The position numbers were made by a program, and so were the translations under genes. Below the pieces are notes generated by a model that did not search any database, had not been told where the DNA came from, and worked only from the letters and a program-made list of their open reading frames with translations. From DASSFG01 sp035547915 (GTDB lineage Bacteria > Planctomycetota > Planctomycetia > Pirellulales > JAICIG01), in the NCBI GenBank assembly GCA_035547915.1, contig DASZTS010000090.1, forward strand, positions 62,001 to 126,000: 64,000 nt of DNA. Reading direction: 5' to 3'. Below, piece after piece: positions 36,362-45,630 of the stretch; the first letter of the stretch is position 1, and each line of letters starts with the position of its first letter.

Positions 36362-36718
36362 ATGTCGATGGGCGATAATGTGGCTAATGACGAGCTAATA
36401 CGGCATTTCTTCGGCGGCTTTGTGCGCCTGCACGTGCTCTATCATGCGGCGAAGGAGCCGATCTGCGGCGTCGAAATGATCGAGGAACTCGGGCGCCACG
36501 GCTATAAGCTCAGCCCGGGGACGCTCTACCCGATCTTGCGCCAGCTCGAAGAGTCGGGCTACGTGTCGTGCAAAGAGGCGATCGTGTCGGGCAAGCGTCG
36601 CAAGAACTACCGCATCACGAAGAAGGGACGGAAGTTGCTGGCCGACGCACAAGGAAAGCTGCGCGAGTTGTTCTCGGAAGTGGTCGAAGATCACGACCGA
36701 CGGCGAGAGGCGCGGTGA
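36362..36718 (+). CDS. PadR family transcriptional regulator
   Basis: A 118-residue winged-helix protein: FVRLHVLYHAAKEPICGVEM, IEELGRHGYKLSPGTLYPIL, RQLEESGYVSCKEAIVSGKR, RKNYRITKKGRKLLADAQGK. The SPGTLYP(I/L)L recognition segment and YRIT.KG wing are diagnostic of PadR. It ends 4 bp before the RND pump gene, so it is very likely co-transcribed with, and controls, the efflux operon in response to a pump substrate. Confidence 0.93.
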   Translation: MSMGDNVANDELIRHFFGGFVRLHVLYHAAKEPICGVEMIEELGRHGYKLSPGTLYPILRQLEESGYVSCKEAIVSGKRRKNYRITKKGRKLLADAQGKLRELFSEVVEDHDRRREAR

Positions 36719-36722
36719 CGCC

Positions 36723-39700
36723 ATGGACCTGAACCCCATCGTGTTCGCCCTGCGTCGCCCCATCACCGTCATGGTGGCGGTCGCGGCGATTGCACTCGGC
36801 TGCGGGCTGGCGGTGAAGGAGATGGACGTCGACGTCTTTCCGCGGATGAACCTGCCGGTGATCTACGTGGCCCAGCCCTACGGCGGTATGGACCCGGCGC
36901 AGATGGAAGGGCTGATCACCAACTACTACGAGTATCACTTTCTCTACATCAGCGGCATCCATCACGTCGAGAGCCGGAACGTGCAGGGGATGGCGTTGAT
37001 GAAGCTCTTCTTCCATCCCGGCACCAACATGGCACAGGCCATGGCCGAGACGATCAATTACGTGAACCGCGCACAGGCCTTCATGCCTCCCGGCACGGTG
37101 TCGCCGTTCGTTATGCGCTTCGACACCGGCAGCGTGCCGGTCGGTTACCTGGTGCTCTCCAGCGAAACGCGTTCGCTGGCCGAGATCTCGGACTTGGCCC
37201 TGTTCCGGGTGCGGCCGATGTTCGCCGGTCTGCCGGGCGTCTCGGCGCCACCGCCGTTCGGCGGCAATCAACGCACGATCGTCATCGATGTTGATCCCGA
37301 GCGGTTGCGGGCCTATCGTCTGACACCCGACGACGTGGTCAAAGCGCTAGCGGCCGGCAACACCGTGAGTCCTTCGGGCAACGTTCCGCTGGACGACAAA
37401 TACCCGATCGTGCCGCTCAATTCGATCGTGCGAGACATCAACGATCTCGGCACGATTCCGTTGCGGATGGGCGAGTTGCCGGCCGTCTACCTGCGCGACA
37501 TCGCAAGCATTCGCGACGCCACCGACACGCCGGTCAGCTACGCATTGGTCAATGGCCGGCGTGCGATCTACCTGCTCTGCACCAAACGGGCCGACGCTTC
37601 GACCCTGAGCGTGGTGAAGAATGTCAAGGCGGCGCTGCCGAAGATGCAGGCGGTCCTGCCCGACGATATCCATGTGCGCTTCGAGTTCGACCAGACGCCC
37701 TACGTCACCCGCGCCATCCAAGGATTGACGACCGAGGGAGCCCTGGGCGCGGTGCTCACCGGGTTGATGGTATTGGTGTTTCTCCGCGATTGGCGGAGTG
37801 TGCTGGTGGTGGTGCTGAACATTCCGCTGGCATTGATGGGGGCCCTGATCGGATTATGGCTGACGGGCAACAGCATCAACCTGATGACGCTGGGCGGACT
37901 GGCGCTGGCGGTCGGAATCCTGGTCGACGAGGCGACCGTGGAGGTGGAGAACATCCACACCCAGATGGCGCACACGTCCGACGTCGCCCGCGCGGTGAGA
38001 TTGGGAAATGCCCAGACGGCGGTGCCACGTCTGCTGGCCATGCTGTGCATCCTGGCGGTGTTCATTCCGTCGTTCTTCATCGAGGGCGCGGCACGGGCAC
38101 TGTTCGTGCCGCTGTCGCTGGCGGTCGGCTTCTCGATGTTCACTTCCTATCTGTTGTCGAGCACGTTCGTGCCCGTCACATCGGTGTGGCTGCTACAGCA
38201 CGTCCCACAGCACGCGGGTGAACATGAGCCTGGTTTTCTCGGCCGATTGCGGCGCGGGTATCAGGGCGCGTTGGAGGGGCTCGCGCCCTATCGTTGGGCG
38301 CTGGTGCTCGGGTATTTCGTTCTCGCGGGATCGACGCTCTATCTCGTCGGCGGGCAATTGGGAAGAGAGATCTTTCCGTTCGTCGATCGCGGTGAGTTTC
38401 GCCTGCGGTTTCACGCCCCGGCGGGCACGCGCTTCGAGCGGACAGAGAAATACGCCTTGGAGGTGTTGAAGACGATCGAGCAAACGGTCGGTGCCGACAA
38501 CGTCGAACTGACGCTGGGGTATGTGGGGAGCATCCCCTCGAGCTATCCGATCAATGCCGTCTTTCAGTGGTCGCGCGGGCCGGAAGAAGCGCTCTTGCGA
38601 ATCGCCCTCAAGCACGACAGCGGCGTCGGGGTTGAACAGCTCAAGGAGCAGTTGCGCAGGACACTGAACGACCGCTTGCCCGAATTGCAGCTTTCGTTCG
38701 AGCCGGCCGACATCGTCAACGAGGTGATGAGCTTCGGGTCGCCGACGCCGGTGGAGGTGGCCGTCAACGGCCCCAATCTGAGCGAGAGCCGAGCGTTCGG
38801 CGAAACACTTTACCGGGAGTTGGCCAAGATCGGTTCCCTGCGCGACCTCCACGTCGCGCAATCGTTGGACTATCCGACGATCAACGTCCAGCTCGATCGC
38901 GAGAAGGCGGGCATCAGCAAGCTGACCACGGCCGAGATGGCCCGTTCGCTCGTGGCCGCTACCTCCTCTTCGCGGTTCGTTGTGCCGAATTTTTGGCCCG
39001 ACCCGAAGACGGGCGTCGGCTACCAGGTGCAGGTGCAGATTCCGCAATCGATCATGAAGTCGCTCGTCGAATTGGAAACGGTGCCCGTGCGGCAGTTCGG
39101 CGACAAGCAGCTTCTGCTGCGCGACGTGGCCGAGGTGAAAGAAGGCACGATGCCGGGGGAATACGATCGCTACAACATGCGCCGGCAGGTGAGTCTGTTG
39201 GCCAACGTGCACGGCGAGGATCTGGGCCGCGTGGCACAACAGGTGGCAAAAGCTATCGAACGCGCGGGTGAGCCGCCCAAGGGAGCCACCGTCGAAGTCC
39301 GCGGCCAGATCCCTCCCATGCAGCAGATGCAAAGGGGCCTGGCGATGGGGTTCGGGTTGGCCGTGGTCGTCATCTTCCTCCTGTTGGCAGCCAATTTTCA
39401 ATCTTGGCGGCTGGCGTTGGTCACGGTCTCGACGACGCCTGCCGTCGCGGCCGGTGTCGCGGTGTCCCTGTTCGCGACCGGTACGACATTGAATCTCCAA
39501 TCGTTCATCGGAGCGATCATGACCATCGGGGTCGCGATGGCGAACGGCATCCTCCTGGTCACGTTCGCCGAGGAGCAACGCCGTCGCGAAGGTGACGCGG
39601 TGAGAGGCGGAATCAATGCGGGAACGAGCCGTTTGCGGCCGATCCTGATGACCAGCATGGCGATGACGGCCGGCATGGCCCCGATGGCATTGGGCCTCGG

Positions 39701-39908
39701 CGAAGGCGGCGAGCAGAGCGCCGCCCTGGGGCGGGCGGTGATCGGTGGTTTGCTCGCCGCGACGGCCGCCACGCTCTTCGTCCTTCCTTCCGTGTTCGCG
39801 GTGGTGCAACGGCGCGCGAGCACGGAGTCGCCGTCGCTCGATCCCGACGATCCCGAAAGCCCGCATTATTCGCCCGAGGGCGAGCCGACAACGGAGGACG
39901 TGCGATGA
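36723..39908 (+). CDS. RND efflux permease (AcrB/HAE1-like)
   Basis: A 1061-residue inner-membrane protein with the RND double-repeat plan. TM1 is at residues 13-30 (PITVMVAVAAIALGCGLAVK), a large periplasmic loop follows (DVFPRMNLPVIYVAQPYGGM; GLPGVSAPPPFGGNQRTIVI), and the central TM2-TM6 cluster contains GGLALAVGILVDEATVEVEN with the acidic relay residues, and FIPSFFIEGAARALFVPLSL. The second half repeats the plan (MQRGLAMGFGLAVVVIFLLL; GVAMANGILLVTFAEEQRRR). The pump is driven by protons and exports lipophilic or toxic compounds. The stop overlaps the fusion protein start (ATGA). The relay reads VDEATVE instead of the commoner VDDAIV. Confidence 0.95.
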   Translation: MDLNPIVFALRRPITVMVAVAAIALGCGLAVKEMDVDVFPRMNLPVIYVAQPYGGMDPAQMEGLITNYYEYHFLYISGIHHVESRNVQGMALMKLFFHPGTNMAQAMAETINYVNRAQAFMPPGTVSPFVMRFDTGSVPVGYLVLSSETRSLAEISDLALFRVRPMFAGLPGVSAPPPFGGNQRTIVIDVDPERLRAYRLTPDDVVKALAAGNTVSPSGNVPLDDKYPIVPLNSIVRDINDLGTIPLRMGELPAVYLRDIASIRDATDTPVSYALVNGRRAIYLLCTKRADASTLSVVKNVKAALPKMQAVLPDDIHVRFEFDQTPYVTRAIQGLTTEGALGAVLTGLMVLVFLRDWRSVLVVVLNIPLALMGALIGLWLTGNSINLMTLGGLALAVGILVDEATVEVENIHTQMAHTSDVARAVRLGNAQTAVPRLLAMLCILAVFIPSFFIEGAARALFVPLSLAVGFSMFTSYLLSSTFVPVTSVWLLQHVPQHAGEHEPGFLGRLRRGYQGALEGLAPYRWALVLGYFVLAGSTLYLVGGQLGREIFPFVDRGEFRLRFHAPAGTRFERTEKYALEVLKTIEQTVGADNVELTLGYVGSIPSSYPINAVFQWSRGPEEALLRIALKHDSGVGVEQLKEQLRRTLNDRLPELQLSFEPADIVNEVMSFGSPTPVEVAVNGPNLSESRAFGETLYRELAKIGSLRDLHVAQSLDYPTINVQLDREKAGISKLTTAEMARSLVAATSSSRFVVPNFWPDPKTGVGYQVQVQIPQSIMKSLVELETVPVRQFGDKQLLLRDVAEVKEGTMPGEYDRYNMRRQVSLLANVHGEDLGRVAQQVAKAIERAGEPPKGATVEVRGQIPPMQQMQRGLAMGFGLAVVVIFLLLAANFQSWRLALVTVSTTPAVAAGVAVSLFATGTTLNLQSFIGAIMTIGVAMANGILLVTFAEEQRRREGDAVRGGINAGTSRLRPILMTSMAMTAGMAPMALGLGEGGEQSAALGRAVIGGLLAATAATLFVLPSVFAVVQRRASTESPSLDPDDPESPHYSPEGEPTTEDVR

Positions 39909-41326
39909 TGCGAGGCGTCGATCGTTCGCCCTCGAGTTGCCCACGGCGATCCGACTTCTGTGTTTTGTCAACCGCTCTATGGATTTGGTGCCCAAGCTTC
40001 GCCATCCTTCTTTCGGTGGCCGTTGGCTGCACCCAAGGCACTTCGGAAGGCAACCATGAGAACAAGACGGAGCCGGGGGCAATACGTGTCATAACCACCA
40101 TACCGCAGCGAAAGACGATCGTGCGTACCGTCCGCCAGCCCGGCCAGATCGAGGCGTTTCAGCAGGCGCCGCTGTACGCCAAGATGCCCGGCTATGTGCG
40201 CCGCTTCTTGATCGACATCGGCGACAAGGTGCAAGGGCCGTGTTACGACACGTCGGACAATCTGACCAAACGCGGGCAGTTGTTGGCCGAAGTGGCCATC
40301 CCCGAGCTCGATCAAGAGCTGCGGCAAAAGCATGCCCTGGTCGAGCAGGCGACGGCGGAGGTCAAGCAGGCGCGCGCAGCGGTTAAGGTGGCGCGTGCGA
40401 CCCTCAAGCCGGCGGAAGAGCAGTATGAGCAGGCGCTGGCAAACCTCGATCGCATGGAGGCGGACTACGCGAAGTGGGAATCGGAATACCAGCGGATCGT
40501 CAAGCTCGCGGAAACGAAAGCGGTGAATAGCAAGCTCGTCGACGAAGAACGAGACGCCCTGCGCAAGTCCGACGCCAGTCGCCGCGAAGCCGCCTCGCGC
40601 AAGAATGCGGCGATCGCCATGATCGCCCAGATTCGTGCGGAGATCGAAAAGGCCGAGGCCGACGAACTCGCCGCCCAGGCGCGTCAGGCCGTGGCCGAAG
40701 CCGACGAAGCCCGCGTGACGGCGATGGCCGACTATCAGCGGATCGAAGCTCCCTTCGACGGCGTCGTCAGCCAGCGGATCGTCGACGTCGGGCATTTCGT
40801 GCAGCCAGCCGAGGCGGCCCACGCACGGCCGCTATTCACGATCGTGCAAACCAATGTCGTGCGGATCTTCGTCGACGTGCCCGAACTCGACGCCCCGTTC
40901 GTCGATGCCGGCGACCATGCCGTGTTGCAGGTGCCGGCCCTGGATCAGAAAGAATTCCCGGCGACGGTTACCCGCACGGCGTGGGCACTCGATCGCGACA
41001 CACGCACCCTGCGGGCCGAGGTCGACGTGGCGAATGAGAGCGGCGAATTGCGTCCCGGAATGTACGCTTTCGCCACGATCGTCATCGCGGAGAGCACCGA
41101 CACACTCGTCATTCCCACTTCCGCGGTACGCACCGAGAATCGCAAGTCGTCGTGCTTCTGTCTCGCAGACGGCAAGCTCGTTCAGAAGGCGATCGGTCTT
41201 GGGCTGAAGAGCGGCAAAGAAGTGGAAGTCGTGTCCGGCCTGGCGGGCGAGGACGTGATCGTCGAAAAGGCCTCCGCCGAGTTGAAAGACGGCCAACTCG
41301 CCGAAGCCGCTTCGCCGCCGAAGTGA
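39905..41326 (+). CDS. RND periplasmic adaptor (membrane fusion lipoprotein)
   Basis: A 473-residue HlyD/AcrA-type adaptor. A lipobox LSVAVGC puts the lipidated cysteine at residue 42, an unusually long leader. Then come the barrel-sandwich hybrid (QPGQIEAFQQAPLYAKMPGY), a long coiled-coil hairpin at about residues 135-265 (ELRQKHALVEQATAEVKQAR and onwards), the lipoyl return YQRIEAPFDGVVSQRIVDVG, and the beta-barrel (FATIVIAESTDTLVIPTSAV). It bridges the RND pump to the outer-membrane channel. Start ATG overlaps the pump stop by 4 bases. Codons for residues 12-25 (CPRRSDFCVLSTAL) coincide with a copy of the dispersed palindromic repeat. Confidence 0.93.
   Translation: MMRGVDRSPSSCPRRSDFCVLSTALWIWCPSFAILLSVAVGCTQGTSEGNHENKTEPGAIRVITTIPQRKTIVRTVRQPGQIEAFQQAPLYAKMPGYVRRFLIDIGDKVQGPCYDTSDNLTKRGQLLAEVAIPELDQELRQKHALVEQATAEVKQARAAVKVARATLKPAEEQYEQALANLDRMEADYAKWESEYQRIVKLAETKAVNSKLVDEERDALRKSDASRREAASRKNAAIAMIAQIRAEIEKAEADELAAQARQAVAEADEARVTAMADYQRIEAPFDGVVSQRIVDVGHFVQPAEAAHARPLFTIVQTNVVRIFVDVPELDAPFVDAGDHAVLQVPALDQKEFPATVTRTAWALDRDTRTLRAEVDVANESGELRPGMYAFATIVIAESTDTLVIPTSAVRTENRKSSCFCLADGKLVQKAIGLGLKSGKEVEVVSGLAGEDVIVEKASAELKDGQLAEAASPPK
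39939..39978 (+). repeat. Dispersed palindromic repeat, half copy B inside a coding region
   Basis: Forty bases match the right end of copy A (3493-3532) without gaps at about four of five positions, ending in the same TGTCA.CCGCTCT terminus. It lies within the first 25 codons of the fusion lipoprotein gene. Confidence 0.55.
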
Positions 41327-41327
41327 G

Positions 41328-41978
41328 CTATTGCGGCTGGCGGAACAGGCGATAACTCGGCTGACCATAGCCCAACGCCGGACGCTGCGCGCCCAAACCA
41401 TATCCGTAGTTGCCGCCGGCGCCGATGTGCAGCCCGCCGCGCAGTGGGTTGGTCGAGCCATAGGCGCCGTAAGGGCCGTCGGGACCGTAGGGATTCACCG
41501 CCCTCAACCTCGGCTCGGTCGGCGACGGGAGGGCGGGCGATTCGCCGCCGAGTTCAAACGCTCCGGCGAAGTTTCGGCCGGCGACCGGGGCCGCGTTGCC
41601 TGTGTCGAAGCTACCAGCCCGCGAACGCGCCACGGGTAATTCGCCGAATCGGAACCGCAACTCTTGCGGGCCGAGCGCGGCTTTGAGTTGATTCGCCAAT
41701 TCGGCCGCGTCGCGGCGATCGCCGATCGGTTGGTTGAGGGAATCGAGTCCGATCCACCGCGCACCGTCGAAATAAGACCATCGTTCGCTGGGATGCCAAT
41801 ACCACCAGCGGCCCTGATGAAATACGTACCGCCAGCCGTTGGAGGAACCTACGATGTTGGAAGACCGCGTCCGAGGAGCGGGCGATGCCTCGGCATGGAA
41901 CGACGCGGTCCCCTGCGCCGTGTCTGCCGGTTCAGACGATGGCAACGCACCGAAAACGATCAACAAAAATGTACCCAT
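41328..41978 (-). CDS. Secreted protein of unknown function
   Basis: A 216-residue protein with GAGGG upstream of its ATG and a signal peptide (MGTFLLIVFGALPSSEPADT). The mature part contains an aromatic segment WRYVFHQGRWWYWHPSERWS and YFDGARWIGLD, then a QLKAALGPQELRFRFGELP block and a glycine/tyrosine/proline-rich low-complexity end (NPYGPDGPYGAYGS; GAGGNYGYGLGAQRPALGYG). Tryptophan-rich W.Y.(H/P)SERW stretches recur in secreted planctomycete proteins. It lies between the fusion protein and the TolC-like gene on the opposite strand, thus interrupting the efflux cluster. No function is proposed. Confidence 0.7.
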   Translation of the reverse strand: MGTFLLIVFGALPSSEPADTAQGTASFHAEASPAPRTRSSNIVGSSNGWRYVFHQGRWWYWHPSERWSYFDGARWIGLDSLNQPIGDRRDAAELANQLKAALGPQELRFRFGELPVARSRAGSFDTGNAAPVAGRNFAGAFELGGESPALPSPTEPRLRAVNPYGPDGPYGAYGSTNPLRGGLHIGAGGNYGYGLGAQRPALGYGQPSYRLFRQPQ

Positions 41979-42200
41979 TCGTTTCCCTCTGTCGGCTTTC
42001 GTTCCGCAAGCATGCCCCTCAGCGGAGCGAAAGGCGATCCACTCGGGGGCCGGCGAAAACATCCAGACCACAAACTGGGCAATCTTCCAAGCCGCCCTCA
42101 CATGCCCTACGACCGTGAAATCTCTTAATCTTTGCCAACGGTCGTCGTCGATTACAGCAAAGTATAGCTTTGCGGTCGCTTTTGACCTTGTGCCCAGCGT

Positions 42201-43820
42201 ATGGTGCAGCCACGACTTTTCGCCTCTGTGATGGTCGCGGGGCTGACCCTTATGGCGAGCTGCGCCTCGGTCGGATCCGGTCGGCCGGCGAAGGCACCTG
42301 CCCAGAGCGCACCGCGAACGCCAGCCTCTGCGGCGACGAGCGACTCAGGTCGGGGCACGACCGTGCCGGTACAATCCGTATCGCATCGCCGTCAAGCGGC
42401 GACGCCCGATGCGCCGGCACAGAACACTCCGGCCGGTGGCGCATTGCCGCGGCCACCGGCCACACCGCCTACCGCCGAAGCCGTTCCGGTCCCGCCCGCG
42501 TCGCCGCCGAGCGATCCCGGCGCGCCGAGGACGATGCCGATCGATCTACCGACAGCGCTGCGCCTGGCGAATGCCGACAACGTACAAGTGGCGGCGGCGC
42601 GCGAGCAGATCCGCCAGGCCTTGGCGGCGGTCTCGGCGGCCGAGGTGATCTGGCTCCCCTCGATCCGCGGCGGGGTGAACTACGATCGGCACGACGGTTC
42701 GATCCAGGCCGTCCAGGGGAACCAATTCAACACCAGCCGCAGTGCGTTCTACAGCGGACTCGGCGCCGGCGTCTTCGGCGCAGGCGCTCCACTCGTGCCG
42801 GGCATCTATGCCAACTTCAACTTGGCCGATGCATTCTTTCAGCCTCTGGCGGCGCGGCAGTTCACCCAGGCAAAACGCGGCGCCGCGGCGGCGGTGACCA
42901 ACGACACGTTGCTCAGCGTGGCGCAGGCGTACCTGGAGTTGCTCAGGTCGAACCAGGACCAGGAGATTGCCCGAGGGATCGCCGAGCAGACGCAACGTTT
43001 GGCGCAGCTCACGGCCGACTACGCCCAGACCGGCGAGGGCCTGCAATCGGACGCCGATCGCCTGCACGTGGAGTTGACGATCCGCAAGAACGACGTGTTC
43101 CGCGCCGAGGGCTCTCGCCAGGTGGCGGCCACGCGACTGGCGCAGTTGCTGCATCTCGATCCGACGCTCGATCTACAGCCGATCGAGCCGGTCGTCGTTC
43201 CGATCGAGATGGTCTCCGACGCGCGCGACGTGCGCGAGCTGGTCGCCGAGGGCCTGACGGGCAGGCCGGAATTGTCGGAAAGCCGATCGCTGGTCGCGCA
43301 GGCCGTGTCGCTGATGCGGCGAGAGCGATTCGCGCCCCTGGTGCCCAGCGTGTTGCTCGGCACCAGCTACGGCGCGATGGGTTCTGGCATCTCGCCCAGC
43401 ATGGCCCCCGCGGTGGGCCGTCTCGATCTCGATGCGGTGGCCTATTGGGAGCTGCGCAACATGGGCCTCGGCGACCGCGCGGCGAGGCAGAACGCCGGCT
43501 CGGTCGTGCGCCAGGCACAATTGCGGCAAGTCGCCACGATGGACCTCGTCGCCCGGCAGATCACCGAGGCCGCTGCCCTATCGCGGGCCGCCCACAAGCA
43601 GATCGATATCGCGCGCGAAGGGGTCGAAGCCGCCCTTCAATCGTACCAACGAAACGTGGCCCGCATCGAAGAAGGCAAGGGACTGCCCATCGAAGTCATG
43701 CAAGCCGTGCAAGCCTTGGCCATCGCGCGGCGCGAGTATCTGCGCACGCTCATCGATTACAACCAGGCCCAATTCAACCTCTACCATGCCGTCGGCTGGT
43801 CGAACCGGCGCATGGGTTAA
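42201..43820 (+). CDS. TolC-like outer-membrane efflux lipoprotein
   Basis: A 539-residue protein. The signal peptide ends in lipobox LMASC with lipidated Cys21, followed by a proline/alanine-rich linker to residue 110. Two TolC repeats follow: IDLPTALRLANADNVQVAAA, REQIRQALAAVSAAEVIWLP, DTLLSVAQAYLELLRSNQDQ in the first half and LVAEGLTGRPELSESRSLVA, QAVSLMRRERFAPLVPSVLL, IEEGKGLPIEVMQAVQALAI in the second. This is the outer-membrane channel family working with RND pumps. It completes the PadR-RND-adaptor system although it is transcribed separately. Confidence 0.92.
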   Translation: MVQPRLFASVMVAGLTLMASCASVGSGRPAKAPAQSAPRTPASAATSDSGRGTTVPVQSVSHRRQAATPDAPAQNTPAGGALPRPPATPPTAEAVPVPPASPPSDPGAPRTMPIDLPTALRLANADNVQVAAAREQIRQALAAVSAAEVIWLPSIRGGVNYDRHDGSIQAVQGNQFNTSRSAFYSGLGAGVFGAGAPLVPGIYANFNLADAFFQPLAARQFTQAKRGAAAAVTNDTLLSVAQAYLELLRSNQDQEIARGIAEQTQRLAQLTADYAQTGEGLQSDADRLHVELTIRKNDVFRAEGSRQVAATRLAQLLHLDPTLDLQPIEPVVVPIEMVSDARDVRELVAEGLTGRPELSESRSLVAQAVSLMRRERFAPLVPSVLLGTSYGAMGSGISPSMAPAVGRLDLDAVAYWELRNMGLGDRAARQNAGSVVRQAQLRQVATMDLVARQITEAAALSRAAHKQIDIAREGVEAALQSYQRNVARIEEGKGLPIEVMQAVQALAIARREYLRTLIDYNQAQFNLYHAVGWSNRRMG

Positions 43821-43849
43821 ACGAAGCTTGGAAACGGTCGGCAAATCGA

Positions 43850-44668
43850 CTATTTGAACCGATGCCGCAGGAAGCTGCTCACGCTGTCGATCAACACGAC
43901 CATGACCAGGATGACCAGCAAGATCGCCGCGACCTCGCGGTAGTCCATGAGCCGCAGCGACGCCATCAATTCGAGTCCGATGCCGCCGGCGCCGACCATG
44001 CCCATGACGGTCGATGCGCGAAAGTGGTATTCCCAGCGATAGATTGTCACGCCCGCGAGCAGCGGCATGATCTGCGGCAACATGCCGTACCAGATCACCT
44101 GGAAGGGGCCGGCGCCCGCCGCACGCACCGCTTCGACCGGTCCCGTATCGACCTGCTCGAGAGCCTCGGCGTAGAACTTGCCCACCATGCCGACCGAATG
44201 CAAGCCGAGCGCCAGCACGCCCGGCAGCACGCCGAAGCCGACGGCCGCCACGAGCACGATGCCTAGGATCAGCTCGGGCACCGCTCGCAGCAGATTCAAG
44301 ACGCCCCGGGCCGCGAAATAGATGCTGGGATGCGGCGTGGTGTTGCGCGCGGCGAGCAGGGCCAAGGGGGCCGAGATCACCACCGACAGGAGCGTGCCCG
44401 AGATGCTCATGGTCAACGTGTCGGCCAGCAGCTTGGGCCACTTGCCGGCGTTGCGGAAGTCGGGCGGCCACATCTCGCCCAGCAGGCTGATCGTGTCGGG
44501 CACGCCCGCAGCCAACCGGCGCAGGTCGAACAGGCCCGAATGCCAAGCCGATACGAGCACGACCAGCATCACAACGGCCGCCGTCGCCGCGGTGCGTATC
44601 CAACGCTGCCGATAACGCTGGCAAACAGACTCGCGCGTGCCCGGCGCGTCGAAGGTGTGTGTGCTCAT
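43850..44668 (-). CDS. phnE: PhnE-type ABC transporter permease
   Basis: A 272-residue inner-membrane permease. Around six hydrophobic segments are visible, with the PhnE family blocks LADTLTMSISGTLLSVVISA, PLALLAARNTTPHPSIYFAA, RGVLNLLRAVPELILGIVLV, EQVDTGPVEAVRAAGAGPFQ and MVGAGGIGLELMASLRLMDY (EAA-type loop: EAVRAAGAGP). It is third in the phnC-phnD-phnE order. The start 44668 was chosen from the ATG opening MSTHTFDAPGTRESV; the longer frame overlaps phnD. The likely cargo is phosphonate, phosphite or a similar anion; no C-P lyase genes are in the window. Confidence 0.9.
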   Translation of the reverse strand: MSTHTFDAPGTRESVCQRYRQRWIRTAATAAVVMLVVLVSAWHSGLFDLRRLAAGVPDTISLLGEMWPPDFRNAGKWPKLLADTLTMSISGTLLSVVISAPLALLAARNTTPHPSIYFAARGVLNLLRAVPELILGIVLVAAVGFGVLPGVLALGLHSVGMVGKFYAEALEQVDTGPVEAVRAAGAGPFQVIWYGMLPQIMPLLAGVTIYRWEYHFRASTVMGMVGAGGIGLELMASLRLMDYREVAAILLVILVMVVLIDSVSSFLRHRFK

Positions 44669-44691
44669 GGCAACAGCGGTTGCGACCGTTC

Positions 44692-45630
44692 TTACTTGGC
44701 TTGCGAGAGGTCGAGGTCCAGAATCTTGGCCAGCTCGCGGATCGGTTCGTAATCCTCGTCGGCGACCGGCGCGAAGCCATCGGCCTTGAGCGGCCCCAGC
44801 ACCTGCTTGTCGTCGAGCTGGTAGAACGCGTCCTTGATCCGCTGTTTCAGGTCGGCTGCCAGGTCGGTCTGCATGGCCCAGGGATATTGTGGGTAGGGCT
44901 TCGATTCGGCGACGACCCTCACCTTGTCGGGGTCGACGACGCGGCGTTCGATGAGCGATTCGTAGATCGGCTTGCTCAAGCCGCCGGCCTGGGCATTGCC
45001 GCGGGCCACGTTGATGAGCACGGCATCGTGGTTGCCGACGAACACTTCCTTGTAGTCGCCGCGGTCGACGAGCAATCCCTCGGCGACGAGCATCGACTTG
45101 GGTATCAAGTGGCTGGAGGTCGAAGCCGTGTCGCCGTAGGCCATCGTCTGTCCCTTGATGTCGGCCAGCGAAGCGATCGACGACTCGGCGTTGGCCACGA
45201 TCACCGATTGATAGGTGGTGGCGCCGTGCTGAAGCTTGGCGGCGAACGGCTCGATGTCGCACTTGCTCTTGGCTAGGCAGTACGACAAGGGGCCGAGGTA
45301 GGCGATGTCGATCCGGCCGTGACGCACGGCCTCGATCATCGACGAATAATCGGTGGTCACCACCAACTCGATCTCCTTGCCGATCCGCTTGGTCAGATAC
45401 TCCTTCAGCGGTTCGTTGTCTTTGATCACCGTCGACGGCGACTCATCGGGGAGCAGGGCCACCTTGAGTGTCGCGGGATCGCGGCGGGCGGTTGCCGGCG
45501 GCGAGGTAGCAGACACGGACGATCCGCCCGACGGTGCGGCAGGACCGGCCGGCGGCGCGGCAGGTCGGCTGCATCCGGCAACGAGTAGGACGATCGAGAG
45601 AATCAACGCGTTTCGTCTGCGGTTAATCAT
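44692..45630 (-). CDS. phnD: PhnD-type phosphonate/phosphite-binding lipoprotein
   Basis: A 312-residue lipoprotein: leader NALILSIVLLVAGC with lipidated Cys20, a small-residue linker, then the PhnD family fold: LKVALLPDESPSTVIKDNEP, LKEYLTKRIGKEIELVVTTD, YSSMIEAVRHGRIDIAYLGP, GQTMAYGDTASTSSHLIPKS and GNHDAVLINVARGNAQAGGL. The YSSMIEA, YLGP and SxSxHxxP segments contact the anionic ligand in characterised relatives. The start overlaps the phnC stop by 8 bases and phnE begins 23 bp after its stop, so this is an operon. Confidence 0.92.
   Translation of the reverse strand: MINRRRNALILSIVLLVAGCSRPAAPPAGPAAPSGGSSVSATSPPATARRDPATLKVALLPDESPSTVIKDNEPLKEYLTKRIGKEIELVVTTDYSSMIEAVRHGRIDIAYLGPLSYCLAKSKCDIEPFAAKLQHGATTYQSVIVANAESSIASLADIKGQTMAYGDTASTSSHLIPKSMLVAEGLLVDRGDYKEVFVGNHDAVLINVARGNAQAGGLSKPIYESLIERRVVDPDKVRVVAESKPYPQYPWAMQTDLAADLKQRIKDAFYQLDDKQVLGPLKADGFAPVADEDYEPIRELAKILDLDLSQAK

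Noticed and set aside
38193..40082. 629-codon minus-strand frame across the RND pump
   Set aside because: The plus-strand frame has full RND architecture; the antisense frame shows only shadow composition.
42170..44266. 698-codon plus-strand frame across the TolC-like gene and into phnE
   Set aside because: It is very Arg/Gly/Ala-rich and crosses the ends of two well-supported genes; the TolC frame has lipobox and repeats.
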